A stretch of 64,000 nt of DNA from contig NZ_JYIJ01000019.1 of NCBI RefSeq assembly GCF_001543895.1, forward strand, positions 1,242,501 to 1,306,500, given 5' to 3'. A program made the position numbers and the translations under genes. Below are positions 44,093 to 53,688 of this stretch, piece after piece. Within the stretch, counting starts at the first letter, position 1. Each line of letters opens with the position of its first letter. A model generated the notes under the pieces. It was not told where the DNA came from and made no database searches. It saw only the letters and a program-made list of their open reading frames with translations. The DNA comes from Carbonactinospora thermoautotrophica. GTDB taxonomy: Bacteria; Actinomycetota; Actinomycetes; Streptomycetales; Carbonactinosporaceae.

Positions 44093-44635
44093 TTACGCCT
44101 GGTACTCGGGAATGATCACCGCTCGGGCGAGGGTGTGGGCGGTGATGTTGAAGCCCACCAGGTTGGGCGGGGCGTCCGAGTCCAGGCCGAGCTTCTCGCA
44201 GTCCAGCGCGTGCACGGCGAACACGTACCGGTGCGGCGGGTCGCCCGCGGGCGGAGCGGCGCCGCCGAAGTCCTTGGTGCCGAAGTCGTTGCGGGCGTGG
44301 ATCGCGCCCTCGGGCAGGCCCTTCATCTCCCCGGTCCCGGCGCCGGCCGGCAACTCGGTCACGTTCGCCGGGATGTCGAACAGCACCCAGTGCCAGAATC
44401 CGCCGCCGGTGGGCGCGTCCGGGTCGAAGCAGGTCACCGCGAAGCTCTTGGTCTCCGCGGGAAAGCCCGACCAGCGCAGGTGCGGCGAGATGTTCTGGCC
44501 GTTGTGGCCGAAGCCGTTGTACACCTGGGCATCCGGCAGGGTCTGCCCGTCGGCGATGTCGTCGCTGGTCACCGTGAACGACGGCACCTGGGGCAGGAAC
44601 TCGTACGGGAGCGGCGCTCTCTTCCGCTCGGTCAT
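44093..44635 (-). CDS. YbhB/YbcL family PEBP-like protein
   Basis: The 180-residue protein belongs to the phosphatidylethanolamine-binding (Raf kinase inhibitor-like) family: '[42 protein letters not shown]' (in pieces, '[13 protein letters not shown]' is the signature) and '[15 protein letters not shown]' forming the ligand pocket. Bacterial roles are poorly known. ATG after 'aaggaggtagcg'. It is divergent from the aldose epimerase-like gene. Confidence 0.93.
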   Translation of the reverse strand: MTERKRAPLPYEFLPQVPSFTVTSDDIADGQTLPDAQVYNGFGHNGQNISPHLRWSGFPAETKSFAVTCFDPDAPTGGGFWHWVLFDIPANVTELPAGAGTGEMKGLPEGAIHARNDFGTKDFGGAAPPAGDPPHRYVFAVHALDCEKLGLDSDAPPNLVGFNITAHTLARAVIIPEYQA

Positions 44636-44802
44636 CGCTACCTCCTTCGCGCGGTGGATCCGCCACTACCCAATCTTTCCGCTTGGAGATCAACAGCACG
44701 TCCATCCGGTGGGCCTGACATGGAACGATTACTACGACCGGCCATGGCGGGAAAGCCCGGTCGGTAGTTGGTTCGGACATCGGTCACCAGGAGGCACGGC
44801 GC

Positions 44803-45702
44803 GTGAAACGGCTGGCCATCGGCGAGGTGGTCGTCGACGTCGATCCGGATCGCGGCGCGGAGGTGACGTCGCTGCGGTACGGGGGACGCGAGCTGCTCGC
44901 CCGTACCCCGTGGCCGCCGGCGCCGGTCGTGCCCGGGGCCGACGAGGCCGCCTGGACCCGCGCCTGGCGCGGCGGCTGGCAGATCCTGTTCCCCAACGCC
45001 GGCGGGCCAGGTGAGGCCGACGGGGTGCGGCACTGCTTCCACGGCGGTTCCTCCCAAGCGAAGTGGGAGGTGTACGAGTCGGCCCGGGACGTCGCGGCGT
45101 TCTCCTGGACGGACGAGCAGGGCCTGCTGCTGATCCGCTGGTTCCGGCTGTCCGAGCGGGGCGTGCTCGTGCAGACCAACGCGCTGAACACCAGCCGCGA
45201 GTCCCGGGCGGCCGTCGCGGTCGAGCACCTCGTCCTCGGCGGCGACCTGCTGGCCCGCGGCGCGCGCGTGGACCCCTACGACGCCTCCGGCGAGGTGGAG
45301 ATCCTCCCGCTCACCCCGGAGGGCGACCCGGCCGGCGAGCCGCGCGCCTGGCCGCACGGGCCGGAGGGGAGGGACTGGTCGGTGGTGCCCGCGGCCGGAC
45401 CCGCCGCCCGGTTCGGGGTGGTGCGCGGCCTGGCGACCCCCCGCGTCCAGGTCGCCAACGAGGACCTGGCGGTCGTGGTGAGCTGGGACGACTCGGCCCT
45501 GCCGTATCTGTGGTACTGGCTGGAGCTGGAGGCGCGCACCGGCGACCCGTGGGAGGGGCGCACCCGGGCGCTCGGCATCGAGCCGGCCAGCGTCGGGCAC
45601 GCCCAGGGGATCACCCAGGCGGTCCAGGAGGGGGCCGCCCGTATGATCCCGCCCGGCGCGTCCTGGTCCTGGCACGTCGAGCTGACCTTCGTCCCGCGCT
45701 AG
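44803..45702 (+). CDS. Aldose 1-epimerase-family protein
   Basis: The 299-residue protein has the galactose-mutarotase superfamily pattern: 'VDPDRGAEVTSLRYGGRELLA', 'WQILFPNAGG', 'HCFHGGSSQAKWEV' and 'ALPYLWYWLELEARTGDPWEG'. The catalytic His/Glu are plausible (HGG and the Glu of 'GIEPAS') but not proven. GTG at 44803 follows 'ggaggcacggcgc'. Substrate unknown. Confidence 0.8.
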   Translation: MKRLAIGEVVVDVDPDRGAEVTSLRYGGRELLARTPWPPAPVVPGADEAAWTRAWRGGWQILFPNAGGPGEADGVRHCFHGGSSQAKWEVYESARDVAAFSWTDEQGLLLIRWFRLSERGVLVQTNALNTSRESRAAVAVEHLVLGGDLLARGARVDPYDASGEVEILPLTPEGDPAGEPRAWPHGPEGRDWSVVPAAGPAARFGVVRGLATPRVQVANEDLAVVVSWDDSALPYLWYWLELEARTGDPWEGRTRALGIEPASVGHAQGITQAVQEGAARMIPPGASWSWHVELTFVPR

Positions 45703-46006
45703 ACCGCGCGTCTGGCCCGTAGGTGCCCGGTTCCCGGAGAACCTCGTTCGCCATCCACGTGAGAACCCGGTCGCCGGGAGGACCGGGCGCGGGGCCGGCG
45801 GGCGCGCGTCGTACCGCCGCCCGCGCGACCTCGCAGGCCACCCGTGCGGAACTGGCCCTGGACCCCGAGGCCGCCCCCGCGACATGGTGACCGTCGTCCG
45901 GCTCCCCGGTCCCCGCGACCGGCCCCACGTCGGCGGGCGGGACCGGGCGGTTCCCGGACGTAGCCGGCGTGCGGTGCGCCGGCGGTGACCGCAGCGGAGG
46001 AGAACC
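45703..46006. other. 300-base gap before the phzF-like gene
   Basis: No gene supported. GC-rich, with no obvious hairpin or repeat; it must hold the promoter of the PhzF-SnoaL pair. Confidence 0.4.
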
Positions 46007-46690
46007 GTGGTCCAGGTACATGTCCTGCGCGTCTTCACCGACGCGGCCGGCCGGTACGGAAACCCGCTGGGCGTGGTGCTCGACCCGGCCGGGCTCGACC
46101 AGGAGGAGCGGCAGGCCGTCGCCGCCGAGCTGGGCTTCAGCGAGACCGTGTTCGTCGACGACGTGGCAGCGGCCCGCCTGCAGATCTTCACGCCCACCAT
46201 GGAGTTGCCGCTCGCCGGGCACCCGCTGGTCGGCACGTCCTGGCTGATCGCCCAGGAGACCGGCCGGCCGGTCCAGACCCTGCGGCCGATCAAGGCCAGC
46301 CAGGAGGTGGCGTCGTTCGTCGAGGACGGCGCGACCTGGATCCGGGCCGCCGTGGCGGACGCTCCGCCGTGGGAGCACGTCCAGCTCGCCGACGCCGCGC
46401 AGGTCGAGGGCGCGGCCGTGCCCGGGCCGGGCGAGCGGTGGCAGATGACCCAGGTGTGGGCGTGGGCCGACGAGGCGGCCGGCCGGGTGCGCGCCCGGGT
46501 GTTCGCGCTCGCGGCCGGGGTCGCCGAGGACGAGGCGTGCGGCTCGGCCAGCCTGGTGCTCGCCTCCCGCCTGGACCGCGCTCTGACGATCGTCCACGGC
46601 CAGGGGTCGGTCGTCCGCGCCCGCCCTGCCGGCCCAGGCTACGCCGAGGTCGGCGGATTCGTCGCCCACGACGGGGTGCGCGCGCTGTGA
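46007..46690 (+). CDS. PhzF-family isomerase-like protein
   Basis: The 227-residue protein matches the PhzF fold: 'VHVLRVFTDAAGRYGNPLGVVLD', catalytic Glu in 'LGFSETVFVDD', 'LPLAGHPLVGTSW' and 'GVAEDEACGSASLVLA'. It is shorter than the usual 260-290 residues, missing part of the second half. The reaction is probably an isomerisation of a small acid. GTG after 'ggaggagaacc'. Its stop overlaps the next start (GTGA). Confidence 0.88.
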   Translation: MVQVHVLRVFTDAAGRYGNPLGVVLDPAGLDQEERQAVAAELGFSETVFVDDVAAARLQIFTPTMELPLAGHPLVGTSWLIAQETGRPVQTLRPIKASQEVASFVEDGATWIRAAVADAPPWEHVQLADAAQVEGAAVPGPGERWQMTQVWAWADEAAGRVRARVFALAAGVAEDEACGSASLVLASRLDRALTIVHGQGSVVRARPAGPGYAEVGGFVAHDGVRAL

Positions 46691-47112
46691 CGGTGACCAG
46701 CGCTGCGAGCGGCGCCGCGCTGGTCCGCCGCTTCTACGCCGAGATCTGGAACCGCTGGGACGACGCCTTGGTGGACGAGCTGCTGGACGCCGAGCTCGTC
46801 TTCCGGGGCTCCCTTGGGGTGCGGGTGCGGGGCCGCGCCGGGTTCCGGGCGTACCGCGACAAGATCCGCGCGGCGTTCCCTGACTTCCACAACGAGCTGG
46901 TCGAGGTGGTCGCGTACGGGGAGCGGGTGGCGGCGCGGCTGGAGTACTCCGGAACCTGCCGGGGCTCGGTGCTCGGCCTGCCCCCGACGAACCGCCGGGT
47001 CAGTTACTCCGGCGCGGCTTTCTTCCAGCTTCGCGCCGGTCGGATCGCGCGGGTCTGGGTGCTCGGCGACGTGGACAGCCTGCGCCGCCAGCTCCTGCAG
47101 CCGGCCGGTTGA
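46687..47112 (+). CDS. SnoaL-like (NTF2-fold) protein
   Basis: The 141-residue protein has the NTF2/SnoaL pattern: 'LVRRFYAEIWNRWDDALVDELLDAELVFRGS', 'GFRAYRDKIRAAFPDFHNELVEVV' and 'AAFFQLRAGRIARVWVLGD'. Members are ester cyclases or small hydrolases. Translational overlap with the PhzF gene (GTGA) implies joint function. Confidence 0.88.
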   Translation: MTVTSAASGAALVRRFYAEIWNRWDDALVDELLDAELVFRGSLGVRVRGRAGFRAYRDKIRAAFPDFHNELVEVVAYGERVAARLEYSGTCRGSVLGLPPTNRRVSYSGAAFFQLRAGRIARVWVLGDVDSLRRQLLQPAG

Positions 47113-47151
47113 GGCCGCGCGGGGCCGGTGGGCTCCGGTCCGCCCGGTACG

Positions 47152-47655
47152 TCAGTGCGCGGGCGAGTGGCCGGACGCCGGCGGGGTGGAGGTCACCGTG
47201 GCGGTGGCGCGCACCGGCTGGCCGTTGACCGCGTAGGCGCTGTGGTCGTTCCCGTTCAGCATCACCTCGATGACGTGCGTGCCCGCGGGCACCGCCGAGG
47301 CGGGCAGGAAGAACCACTCGCCGTACAGGCGCGTGTACTTCTTCCCGTCCACCATCAGGTGCGCGTGCCCCTCCCCGGGCCGGAACTCGGTGTTGGCCCG
47401 CTCGGGCGCCCAGCGGAACCGGGTGGTGCGGATCCGCAGGTTCCAGCCGCCCAGCGGGTCGGGCCGCGTCTCCAGGGCCACGGTGGGCGCCTGGTCGGCC
47501 GGCACGTCGTGCATGGCGTGGCTGTGCCCGTGCGTGTGCGCCGCCGCGGCCGGCGACGTGGTCGCCCCGGAGGGCCGGGCCGTGGCGCCGCCGCAGCCCG
47601 CGAGCAGCGGCAGCAGAAGGGCGGCGCTCAGGAGGCGTGCGCGAAGTCCGTCCAT
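47152..47655 (-). CDS. His-rich lipoprotein
   Basis: The 167-residue protein has a lipoprotein signal ending 'LLPLLAGCGG', a linker rich in His ('AHTHGHSHAMHDV') and a beta-sandwich-like body ('EGHAHLMVDGKKYTRLYGEWFFLPASAVPAG', 'HVIEVMLNGNDHSAYAVNG'). The His-rich linker suggests a copper or zinc role outside the membrane (inference). ATG after 'agagggaatc'. Confidence 0.78.
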   Translation of the reverse strand: MDGLRARLLSAALLLPLLAGCGGATARPSGATTSPAAAAHTHGHSHAMHDVPADQAPTVALETRPDPLGGWNLRIRTTRFRWAPERANTEFRPGEGHAHLMVDGKKYTRLYGEWFFLPASAVPAGTHVIEVMLNGNDHSAYAVNGQPVRATATVTSTPPASGHSPAH

Positions 47656-47794
47656 GATTCCCTCTCGCCAATGACAGCGCAGCTAAGAAAACGACGCCAA
47701 GACGACTAAGGACCAAGTCGCGGCCACGGCCCGTGGAGTTCCGCGCCCTCCCCTGTGAGGCATGTCACCTGGATGCACAAATCGGACGAGGACT

Positions 47795-47823
47795 TTGTGC
47801 GTCCGTTCACAAGCGTTTACCCT
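47795..47823 (+). promoter_or_regulatory. rex promoter overlapped by a Rex-operator-like repeat
   Basis: TTGTGC (47795-47800), 17 bases, TACCCT (47818-47823) form the promoter. The sequence TGTGCGTCCGTTCACA (47796-47811) matches the outer half sites of the Streptomyces Rex operator (TGTGAAC..TTCACA) with a degenerate left half. It sits on the -35 and spacer, as for autorepression. Confidence 0.7.
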
Positions 47824-47865
47824 GACGATGAACACGCGGTTCGACCCGTCTCCACCAGGAGTGCC

Positions 47866-48654
47866 GTGACCACTGGCCGTCCTTCCCGTCCGTCGAGTCG
47901 GGGACGCGGTATCCCCGAGGCGACGGTCGCGCGGCTGCCGCTCTACCTGCGGGCGCTAACCGCACTGTCCGAGCGCGGCGTGCCCACCGTGTCCTCCGAA
48001 GAACTGGCCGCCGCCGCTGGCGTCAACTCCGCCAAGCTCCGCAAGGACCTCTCCTACCTCGGCTCCTACGGCACGCGCGGCGTGGGCTACGACGTCGAGT
48101 ACCTGGTGTACCAGATCTCCCGGGAACTGGGGCTCACCCAGGACTGGCCGGTGGTGATCATCGGTGTCGGTAACCTCGGGCACGCCCTCGCCAACTACGG
48201 TGGCTTCGCCTCCCGCGGTTTCCGGGTGGTCGCCCTGCTCGACGCCGACCCCCACCGGATCGGCGAGCGCGTCGCGGGCCTCCACATCCGCCACGTCAAC
48301 GAGCTGGAGGACGTCGTCGCCGAGCACAACGTCTCGATCGGCGTCATCGCCACCCCGGCCAGCGCCGCCCAGGATGTCTGCGACCGGCTCGTCGGCGCGG
48401 GTGTCACCAGCATCCTCAACTTCGCGCCCTGCGTGCTCTCCGTGCCCGAAGGCGTCAACGTACGGAAGGTCGACCTCTCGATCGAACTCCAGATCCTCGC
48501 CTTCCACGAACAGCGCAAGGCCGGCCGGGCCGCCTCACTCGCCCCGGTCGCGACCGTCGGGCAGAACCTGGCACGCCCCCTCGACGGCGCCCCCGACCTG
48601 TCCCGGCGAACAGTGCCGGACGAGGACGACCTGCCGGAGGCGATGCGGGCATGA
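47866..48654 (+). CDS. rex: Redox-sensing transcriptional repressor Rex
   Basis: Rex represses respiratory genes when NADH is low relative to NAD+; NADH releases it. N-terminal winged helix ('VSSEELAAAAGVNSAKLRKDLSYLGSYGTRGVGYDV') and NADH Rossmann 'VVIIGVGNLGHALANYGGF' are intact, with a C-terminal domain-swap helix. Start: GTG at 47866 after 'aggagtgcc'; frame open upstream to 47755. The stop overlaps hemA (ATGA), so rex is cotranslated with the heme genes, as in Streptomyces. Confidence 0.95.
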   Translation: MTTGRPSRPSSRGRGIPEATVARLPLYLRALTALSERGVPTVSSEELAAAAGVNSAKLRKDLSYLGSYGTRGVGYDVEYLVYQISRELGLTQDWPVVIIGVGNLGHALANYGGFASRGFRVVALLDADPHRIGERVAGLHIRHVNELEDVVAEHNVSIGVIATPASAAQDVCDRLVGAGVTSILNFAPCVLSVPEGVNVRKVDLSIELQILAFHEQRKAGRAASLAPVATVGQNLARPLDGAPDLSRRTVPDEDDLPEAMRA

Positions 48655-49958
48655 CGATCCTCGTCGTCGGTCTGAGCCACCGGACCGCCCCCCTCAGCGT
48701 GCTGGAGCAGGCCGCGCTGACCGGGGACGGGGTCGACCGGCTCCTGACCGACGTCGCCGCCGCGGAGACGATCGGCGAGGCCGTGCTGCTGGCCACCTGC
48801 AACCGGCTGGAGATCTACGCGGATGTGGAGAAGTTCCACACCAGCGTCGCCGGCATCACCCAGGCGCTGACCCAGCACACCGGGCTCGCCCTGGAGGCCC
48901 TCACCCCCCACCTGTACGTCCACTACGACGAGCGGGCGGTGCAGCACCTGTTCCGGGTCGCGTGCGGCCTGGACTCCATGGTCGTGGGCGAGGCGCAGAT
49001 CCTCGGCCAGATCAAGGGCGCGCTCGCGCTCGCCCAGAAGCTCGGCACCGCCGGGCGAGTGCTCAACGAGCTGGTCCAGCAGGCGCTGCGCGTCGGCAAG
49101 CGCGCCCACACCGAGACCGAGATCGACAAGGCGGGCCAGTCCCTGGTCACCGTCGGCCTGGAAGCCGCTGAGGAGGCCATCGGCCCGATCACCGGCAAGA
49201 CCGCGCTGATCGTCGGCGCCGGCTCGGTGAGCGCGCTGGCCGCCGCCACGCTGCGCCGGGCTGGCGTCGGCCGGATCGTGATCGCCAACCGGACGTACGA
49301 GCGGGGGGCGCGCGTCGCCGCGTCCGTCGGCGGGGAGGCCATCCCGTTCGACCGGACGGGCGAGGCCCTGGCCGACGCCGACCTACTGGTTTCCTGTACC
49401 GGCGCCGCCGGGCTGGTGATCGACACCGACCAGGTCGCGGCCGCCATGCGGCAGCGCCCGGGGCGACCGCTGTTCGTGCTGGACCTCGCCCTGCCGCACG
49501 ACGTGGACCAGGCCGTCGCTGACCTTGAGGAGGTCACGCTCGTCAACCTGGAGCGGATCTCCGAGCGGGTCGCCGACGACCGCCGCCTCCCCAGCGTCGA
49601 GCAGGTCCAGCGGATCGTCGCCGAGGAGGTCGCCGAGTTCGCCGGCTGGCAGCGCTCGGTCCGGGTCGCCCCGACCGTGGTGGCGCTTCGTGCCCGGGCC
49701 GCCGAGGTCGTCGCGTCCGAGCTGGACCGGCTGGCCGGACGCCTGCCCGAGCTGGACGAGCGCCAGCGCGACGAGGTCGCCCAGACCGTGCGGCGCGTGG
49801 TGGACAAACTGCTGCACACCCCCACGGTGCGGGTCAAGGAGATGGCCCGCCGCCCCGACGGGGTCTCCTACGCCGACGTCCTGCGCGAGTTGTTCGACCT
49901 CGATCCGCAGGCGGTCGAGGCCGTCACCGCCCCCGAGACCGAGGAGGGCGTCTCATGA
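48651..49958 (+). CDS. hemA: Glutamyl-tRNA reductase
   Basis: HemA reduces glutamyl-tRNA(Glu) to glutamate-1-semialdehyde, the first committed step of the C5 tetrapyrrole route. 435 residues. Catalytic Cys50 is in '[14 protein letters not shown]'; '[15 protein letters not shown]' and the NADPH motif '[17 protein letters not shown]' are present. ATG overlaps the rex stop. The stop overlaps the ATG of a 25-codon frame that leads into hemC. Confidence 0.97.
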   Translation: MTILVVGLSHRTAPLSVLEQAALTGDGVDRLLTDVAAAETIGEAVLLATCNRLEIYADVEKFHTSVAGITQALTQHTGLALEALTPHLYVHYDERAVQHLFRVACGLDSMVVGEAQILGQIKGALALAQKLGTAGRVLNELVQQALRVGKRAHTETEIDKAGQSLVTVGLEAAEEAIGPITGKTALIVGAGSVSALAAATLRRAGVGRIVIANRTYERGARVAASVGGEAIPFDRTGEALADADLLVSCTGAAGLVIDTDQVAAAMRQRPGRPLFVLDLALPHDVDQAVADLEEVTLVNLERISERVADDRRLPSVEQVQRIVAEEVAEFAGWQRSVRVAPTVVALRARAAEVVASELDRLAGRLPELDERQRDEVAQTVRRVVDKLLHTPTVRVKEMARRPDGVSYADVLRELFDLDPQAVEAVTAPETEEGVS

Positions 49959-50032
49959 GCGAGTGCGGCGAGCGGCTGGGCAGCGCCTCTCCTGCCTGTG
50001 CTCGTGCCCGCGACGGGGAGGAGGGCGCATGA
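49955..50032 (+). CDS. 25-codon ORF bridging hemA and hemC
   Basis: The frame starts with ATG inside the hemA stop (ATGA) and ends with TGA inside the hemC start (ATGA). The hemA end 'gaggagggcgtctcATGAGCGAG' repeats at hemC as 'gaggagggcgcATGAGCGAG', so the segment looks like a duplicated start region. The encoded peptide ([15 protein letters not shown]...) has no known family. It may act as a coupling ORF that carries ribosomes from hemA to hemC. Confidence 0.4.
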   Translation: MSECGERLGSASPACARARDGEEGA

Positions 50033-50970
50033 GCGAGCCGCTGAAGCTGGGTACCCGTAAAAGCTCCCTCGCCATGGCGCAGGCGCGCGCGGTGGCCGAG
50101 GCGATCACCGCCCGTTCCGGGCGCGAGGTCGAGCTGGTGGGCATCACCACCTACGGCGACACCACCAAGGCCGCCCTCGCCCAGATCGGCGGCACCGGGG
50201 TGTTCGTCAACGCGCTGCGTGACGCCCTGCTGGAAGGCCGCATCGACCTCGCCGTGCACTCGCTCAAGGACCTGCCCACCACCCAGCCCGACGGGCTCGT
50301 CATCGCGGCCGTGCCGCGGCGGGAGGACCCGCGCGACGCGCTGTGCGCCCGCGACGGACGCAAGCTCGCCGAGCTGCCTGCCGGGGCCCGCGTCGGCACC
50401 GGCTCGCCGCGCCGCGCCGCCCAGTTGCGCGCGCTCGGGTACGGGCTGGTGGCGGTCGCGATCCGCGGCAACGTGGACACCCGGCTGCGGTATGTCGCCG
50501 AAGGGGAGCTCGACGCGGTCGTCCTCGCCCGGGCCGGTCTCGCCCGGCTCGGTCGGTTGGACGCCGTGACCGAGGTGTTCGATCCGATGCAGATGCTGCC
50601 CGCCCCTGGGCAGGGGGCACTCGCCGTGGAGTGCCGTGCGGGCCACAACGAGGTGGACGCGGCGCTTGTTGAACTGCTGCGCGGTCTAGACGACCCGGAC
50701 ACCCGGGCCGCCGTGACCGCCGAACGAGCCTTGCTCGCCGCATTGGAGGCCGGCTGCTCTGCCCCGGTAGGGGCGTTCGGGGAGGTAGCCGAGGGCGAGG
50801 AAGGGCCCGAGCTGTACCTCAGGGGGGTCGTCGTCGCGAGCGACGGCTCCCAGAGCGTGCGGTTGTCCGCCACCGGTACCCCCGACGAGGCCGATCAGCT
50901 CGGCCGTCGCCTCGCGGCTGAGATGCTCGCGGCGGGTGCCGCCGGTTTGATGGGGGAGCGCGTCCCTTGA
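50029..50970 (+). CDS. hemC: Hydroxymethylbilane synthase (porphobilinogen deaminase)
   Basis: HemC joins four porphobilinogens into hydroxymethylbilane. 313 residues. Catalytic Asp81 lies in '[10 protein letters not shown]'; the dipyrromethane cofactor Cys is Cys243 ('[12 protein letters not shown]'); '[13 protein letters not shown]' is the signature. ATG after 'ggggaggagggcgc'. The TGA overlaps the TTG of the next gene. Confidence 0.97.
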   Translation: MSEPLKLGTRKSSLAMAQARAVAEAITARSGREVELVGITTYGDTTKAALAQIGGTGVFVNALRDALLEGRIDLAVHSLKDLPTTQPDGLVIAAVPRREDPRDALCARDGRKLAELPAGARVGTGSPRRAAQLRALGYGLVAVAIRGNVDTRLRYVAEGELDAVVLARAGLARLGRLDAVTEVFDPMQMLPAPGQGALAVECRAGHNEVDAALVELLRGLDDPDTRAAVTAERALLAALEAGCSAPVGAFGEVAEGEEGPELYLRGVVVASDGSQSVRLSATGTPDEADQLGRRLAAEMLAAGAAGLMGERVP

Positions 50971-52589
50971 CCCCGACCATGATCAAGAAGCACAAGGCAA
51001 CCGGGAGCGTCGCGTTCGTCGGCGCCGGGCCCGGTAATCCGGACCTGCTCACGCTGCGCGCGGTCCAGCTGCTCGAGGCGGCCGACCTCGTCGTGCGTGA
51101 CCCGGGTGTGCCGGACGAGGTCCTCACGCACTGTCGCGCCGAGGCCGAGGTGGTCGACGGCGCCCACGGAGAGGACGGCCAGCCGCTGGCCCAGGCCGCC
51201 CGCACCAAGCTCATGATCGACGCCGCCCGATCCGGCAAGCAGGTCGTCCGGCTCATCGTCGGCGACCCCGGATCGTACGGCGGCTCGTCCCAGTCCTGGG
51301 CCGACGAGGTCGCGGCCTGCGCCAGGGCCGGGGTGACGTTCGAGATCATCCCGGGCGTGTCGCCGGTCACCGCGGTACCCACCTACGCCGGCATCCCGCT
51401 CGCGGCCGGCGCCCAGAGCGAGATCCGGGTGGTCAACGCGGCCGAGCCGGACGTCGACTGGGCGGCGCACGGCGCGACGGGGGCCACCCTCGTCCTGGTG
51501 GGCGCCGTCCCGATGATCGACCAGGTCGCCAGGGAGCTGATCGCCGCCGGCCGCCGGCCCACGACCCCGGTCGCACTCACCCGGGCCGGGACCACGACCG
51601 AGCAGAAAACGTTGGTCTCGACCCTCGACCGGGTCGCCGTCGACGTGAAGGCCGCCAAGTTCGAGGGACCGGCCGTCACCGTCGTGGGCGACGTGGTCAA
51701 GCAGCGCGACGTCATGTCGTGGTTCGAGACCAAGCCGCTGTTCGGCTGGAAGGTCCTGGTGCCGCGCACCAAGGAGCAGGCCAAGGCGCTGTCCGACCAG
51801 TTGCGCTCCTACGGTGCGGTGCCCTTCGAGGTGCCGACCATCTCGGTCGAGCCGCCGCGCACCCCGCAGCAGATGGAGCGCGCCATCAAGGGCCTGGTCA
51901 CCGGCCGATACGAGTGGGTGGCCTTCACCTCGGTCAACGCGGTCAAGGCGGTCCGCGAGAAGTTCGAGGAGTACGGCCTGGACGCCCGCGCCTTCGCCGG
52001 CATCAAGGTGGCGGCGGTCGGCGAGCAGACCGCGGCCGCGTTGCGGGCCTTCGGCGTGAAGCCCGACCTGGTGCCGTCCGGCGAGCAGTCCGCGCGCGGG
52101 CTGCTGGAGGACTGGCCGCCGTACGACCCGGTGTTCGACCCGATCGACCGCGTGTTCCTGCCGCGCGCCGACATCGCGACCGAAACCCTGGTCGCCGGCC
52201 TGATCGAGCTGGGTTGGGAGGTCGACGACGTGACCGCGTATCGCACGGTGCGCGCCGCGCCGCCGCCCGCCGAGACCCGCGAGGCGATCAAGACCGGCAA
52301 GTTCGACGCGGTGCTGTTCACCTCCTCGTCCACGGTGCGCAACCTGGTCGGCATCGCCGGCAAGCCGCACGCGACCACGGTCATCGCCTGCATCGGCCCG
52401 CAGACCGCCAAGACCGCCGAGGAGCACGGGCTGCGCGTGGACGTGATGGCGCCCGAGCCGTCGGTGGCGCAGCTGGCCGCCGCGCTCGCCGAGTTCGGCG
52501 CCGCGCGCCGGCTGGCCGCGATCGAGGCCGGGGAGCCGGTGCACCGTCCGAGCGAGCGCCGTCCGACCGCCCGCCGGCGGGCCAAGTGA
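50967..52589 (+). CDS. Bifunctional uroporphyrinogen-III C-methyltransferase/synthase (CobA-HemD fusion)
   Basis: The 540-residue fusion has an N-terminal SAM-methyltransferase ('[22 protein letters not shown]', '[10 protein letters not shown]', '[19 protein letters not shown]') and a C-terminal uroporphyrinogen-III synthase from about 260 ('[30 protein letters not shown]', '[14 protein letters not shown]'). Such fusions are standard in actinobacteria. TTG at 50967 overlaps the hemC stop; an ATG at 50979 is an alternative. The fusion makes uroporphyrinogen III and can direct some to siroheme or cobalamin. Confidence 0.94.
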   Translation: MTPTMIKKHKATGSVAFVGAGPGNPDLLTLRAVQLLEAADLVVRDPGVPDEVLTHCRAEAEVVDGAHGEDGQPLAQAARTKLMIDAARSGKQVVRLIVGDPGSYGGSSQSWADEVAACARAGVTFEIIPGVSPVTAVPTYAGIPLAAGAQSEIRVVNAAEPDVDWAAHGATGATLVLVGAVPMIDQVARELIAAGRRPTTPVALTRAGTTTEQKTLVSTLDRVAVDVKAAKFEGPAVTVVGDVVKQRDVMSWFETKPLFGWKVLVPRTKEQAKALSDQLRSYGAVPFEVPTISVEPPRTPQQMERAIKGLVTGRYEWVAFTSVNAVKAVREKFEEYGLDARAFAGIKVAAVGEQTAAALRAFGVKPDLVPSGEQSARGLLEDWPPYDPVFDPIDRVFLPRADIATETLVAGLIELGWEVDDVTAYRTVRAAPPPAETREAIKTGKFDAVLFTSSSTVRNLVGIAGKPHATTVIACIGPQTAKTAEEHGLRVDVMAPEPSVAQLAAALAEFGAARRLAAIEAGEPVHRPSERRPTARRRAK

Positions 52590-52685
52590 ACCCTGGACGG
52601 CGAGGTCCGACACGCCTCGAGCGTGGGTGCCCGAGCAACACGCCTTGAGCGTGCGTGTCGTCACGCGAGGCGAGAGGAGATGGAC
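52590..52685. repeat. Imperfect repeat upstream of hemB
   Basis: 'acacgcctcgagcgtgggtg' and 'acacgccttgagcgtgcgtg' form an imperfect direct repeat, followed by 'gtgcgtgtcgtcac', which is also the core of the 52-bp palindrome at 63570. Confidence 0.5.
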
Positions 52686-53672
52686 GTGACCGGATTCCCC
52701 GCCCACCGGCCCAGGCGGCTGCGGCAGACGCCGGCCATGCGCCGCCTGGTCGCGGAGACCCGGCTCCATCCGGCGGAGCTGGTGTTGCCCCTGTTCGTCA
52801 AGGAGGGCATCCGGGAGCCGCAGCCGGTGCCCTCGATGCCCGGCGTGGTCCAGCACACGCGCGACTCGCTCCGCAAGGCCGCGCACGAGGCGGTCGAGGC
52901 GGGCGTCGGCGGGCTCATGCTGTTCGGCATCCCCGAGCGCAAGGACGCGGTCGGCTCCGGCGCGACCGACCCCGACGGCATCCTCAACGTCGCCATCCGG
53001 GACGTGGTCGGCGAGGTCGGCGACGCCACCGTGGTCATGGCCGACCTGTGCCTGGACGAGTTCACCGACCACGGGCACTGCGGCGTGCTGGACGCCGCCG
53101 GCCGCGTGGACAACGACGCCACCCTGGAGCGGTACGCCGAGATGGCCCTCGCCCAGGCCGAGGCGGGCGCGCACCTGGTCGGCCCCAGCGGCATGATGGA
53201 CGGCCAGGTGGGCGTCATCCGGTCCGCGCTGGACGAGGCCGGCCACCACCACGTCGGCATCCTCGCGTACACCGCCAAGTACGCCTCCGGGTTCTACGGC
53301 CCGTTCCGCGACGCGGTCGAGTCGTCGCTGCGGGGTGACCGCCTCACCTACCAGCAGGACCCGGCCAACGCCGCCGAGGCCCTGCGCGAGCTGGCGCTCG
53401 ACATCGCCGAGGGCGCCGACATCGTGATGGTCAAGCCGGCCATGGCGTACCTGGACATCGTCCGCCTGGTCGCCGACGCCGTGGACGTGCCGGTGGCCGC
53501 CTACCAGGTCTCCGGCGAGTACGCCATGGTCGAGGCCGCGGCCGCCAACGGCTGGATCGACCGGGACCGGGTCATCCGGGAGACGCTCACCGGGATCCGC
53601 CGTGCCGGCGCGTCGATCATCCTCACCTACTGGGCGGTCGAGGTCGCCCGGTGGCTGCACCGGGAGCGCTGA
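52686..53672 (+). CDS. hemB: Delta-aminolevulinic acid dehydratase (porphobilinogen synthase)
   Basis: HemB joins two 5-aminolevulinates into porphobilinogen. 328 residues. The two Schiff-base lysines are in '[15 protein letters not shown]' and '[15 protein letters not shown]'. The metal segment reads '[14 protein letters not shown]', with Asp where zinc enzymes have a Cys, suggesting the Mg2+/non-zinc class. GTG at 52686 is 6 bases after 'aggag'; the ATG at 52680 directly abuts the ribosome site. It is last in the rex-hem unit. Confidence 0.95.
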   Translation: MTGFPAHRPRRLRQTPAMRRLVAETRLHPAELVLPLFVKEGIREPQPVPSMPGVVQHTRDSLRKAAHEAVEAGVGGLMLFGIPERKDAVGSGATDPDGILNVAIRDVVGEVGDATVVMADLCLDEFTDHGHCGVLDAAGRVDNDATLERYAEMALAQAEAGAHLVGPSGMMDGQVGVIRSALDEAGHHHVGILAYTAKYASGFYGPFRDAVESSLRGDRLTYQQDPANAAEALRELALDIAEGADIVMVKPAMAYLDIVRLVADAVDVPVAAYQVSGEYAMVEAAAANGWIDRDRVIRETLTGIRRAGASIILTYWAVEVARWLHRER

Positions 53673-53688
53673 ACCCCATCGGCCCGCT

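Noticed and set aside
50895-53660. A 921-codon minus-strand frame
   Set aside because: It is antisense to hemC, the CobA-HemD fusion and hemB, which have clear family motifs.
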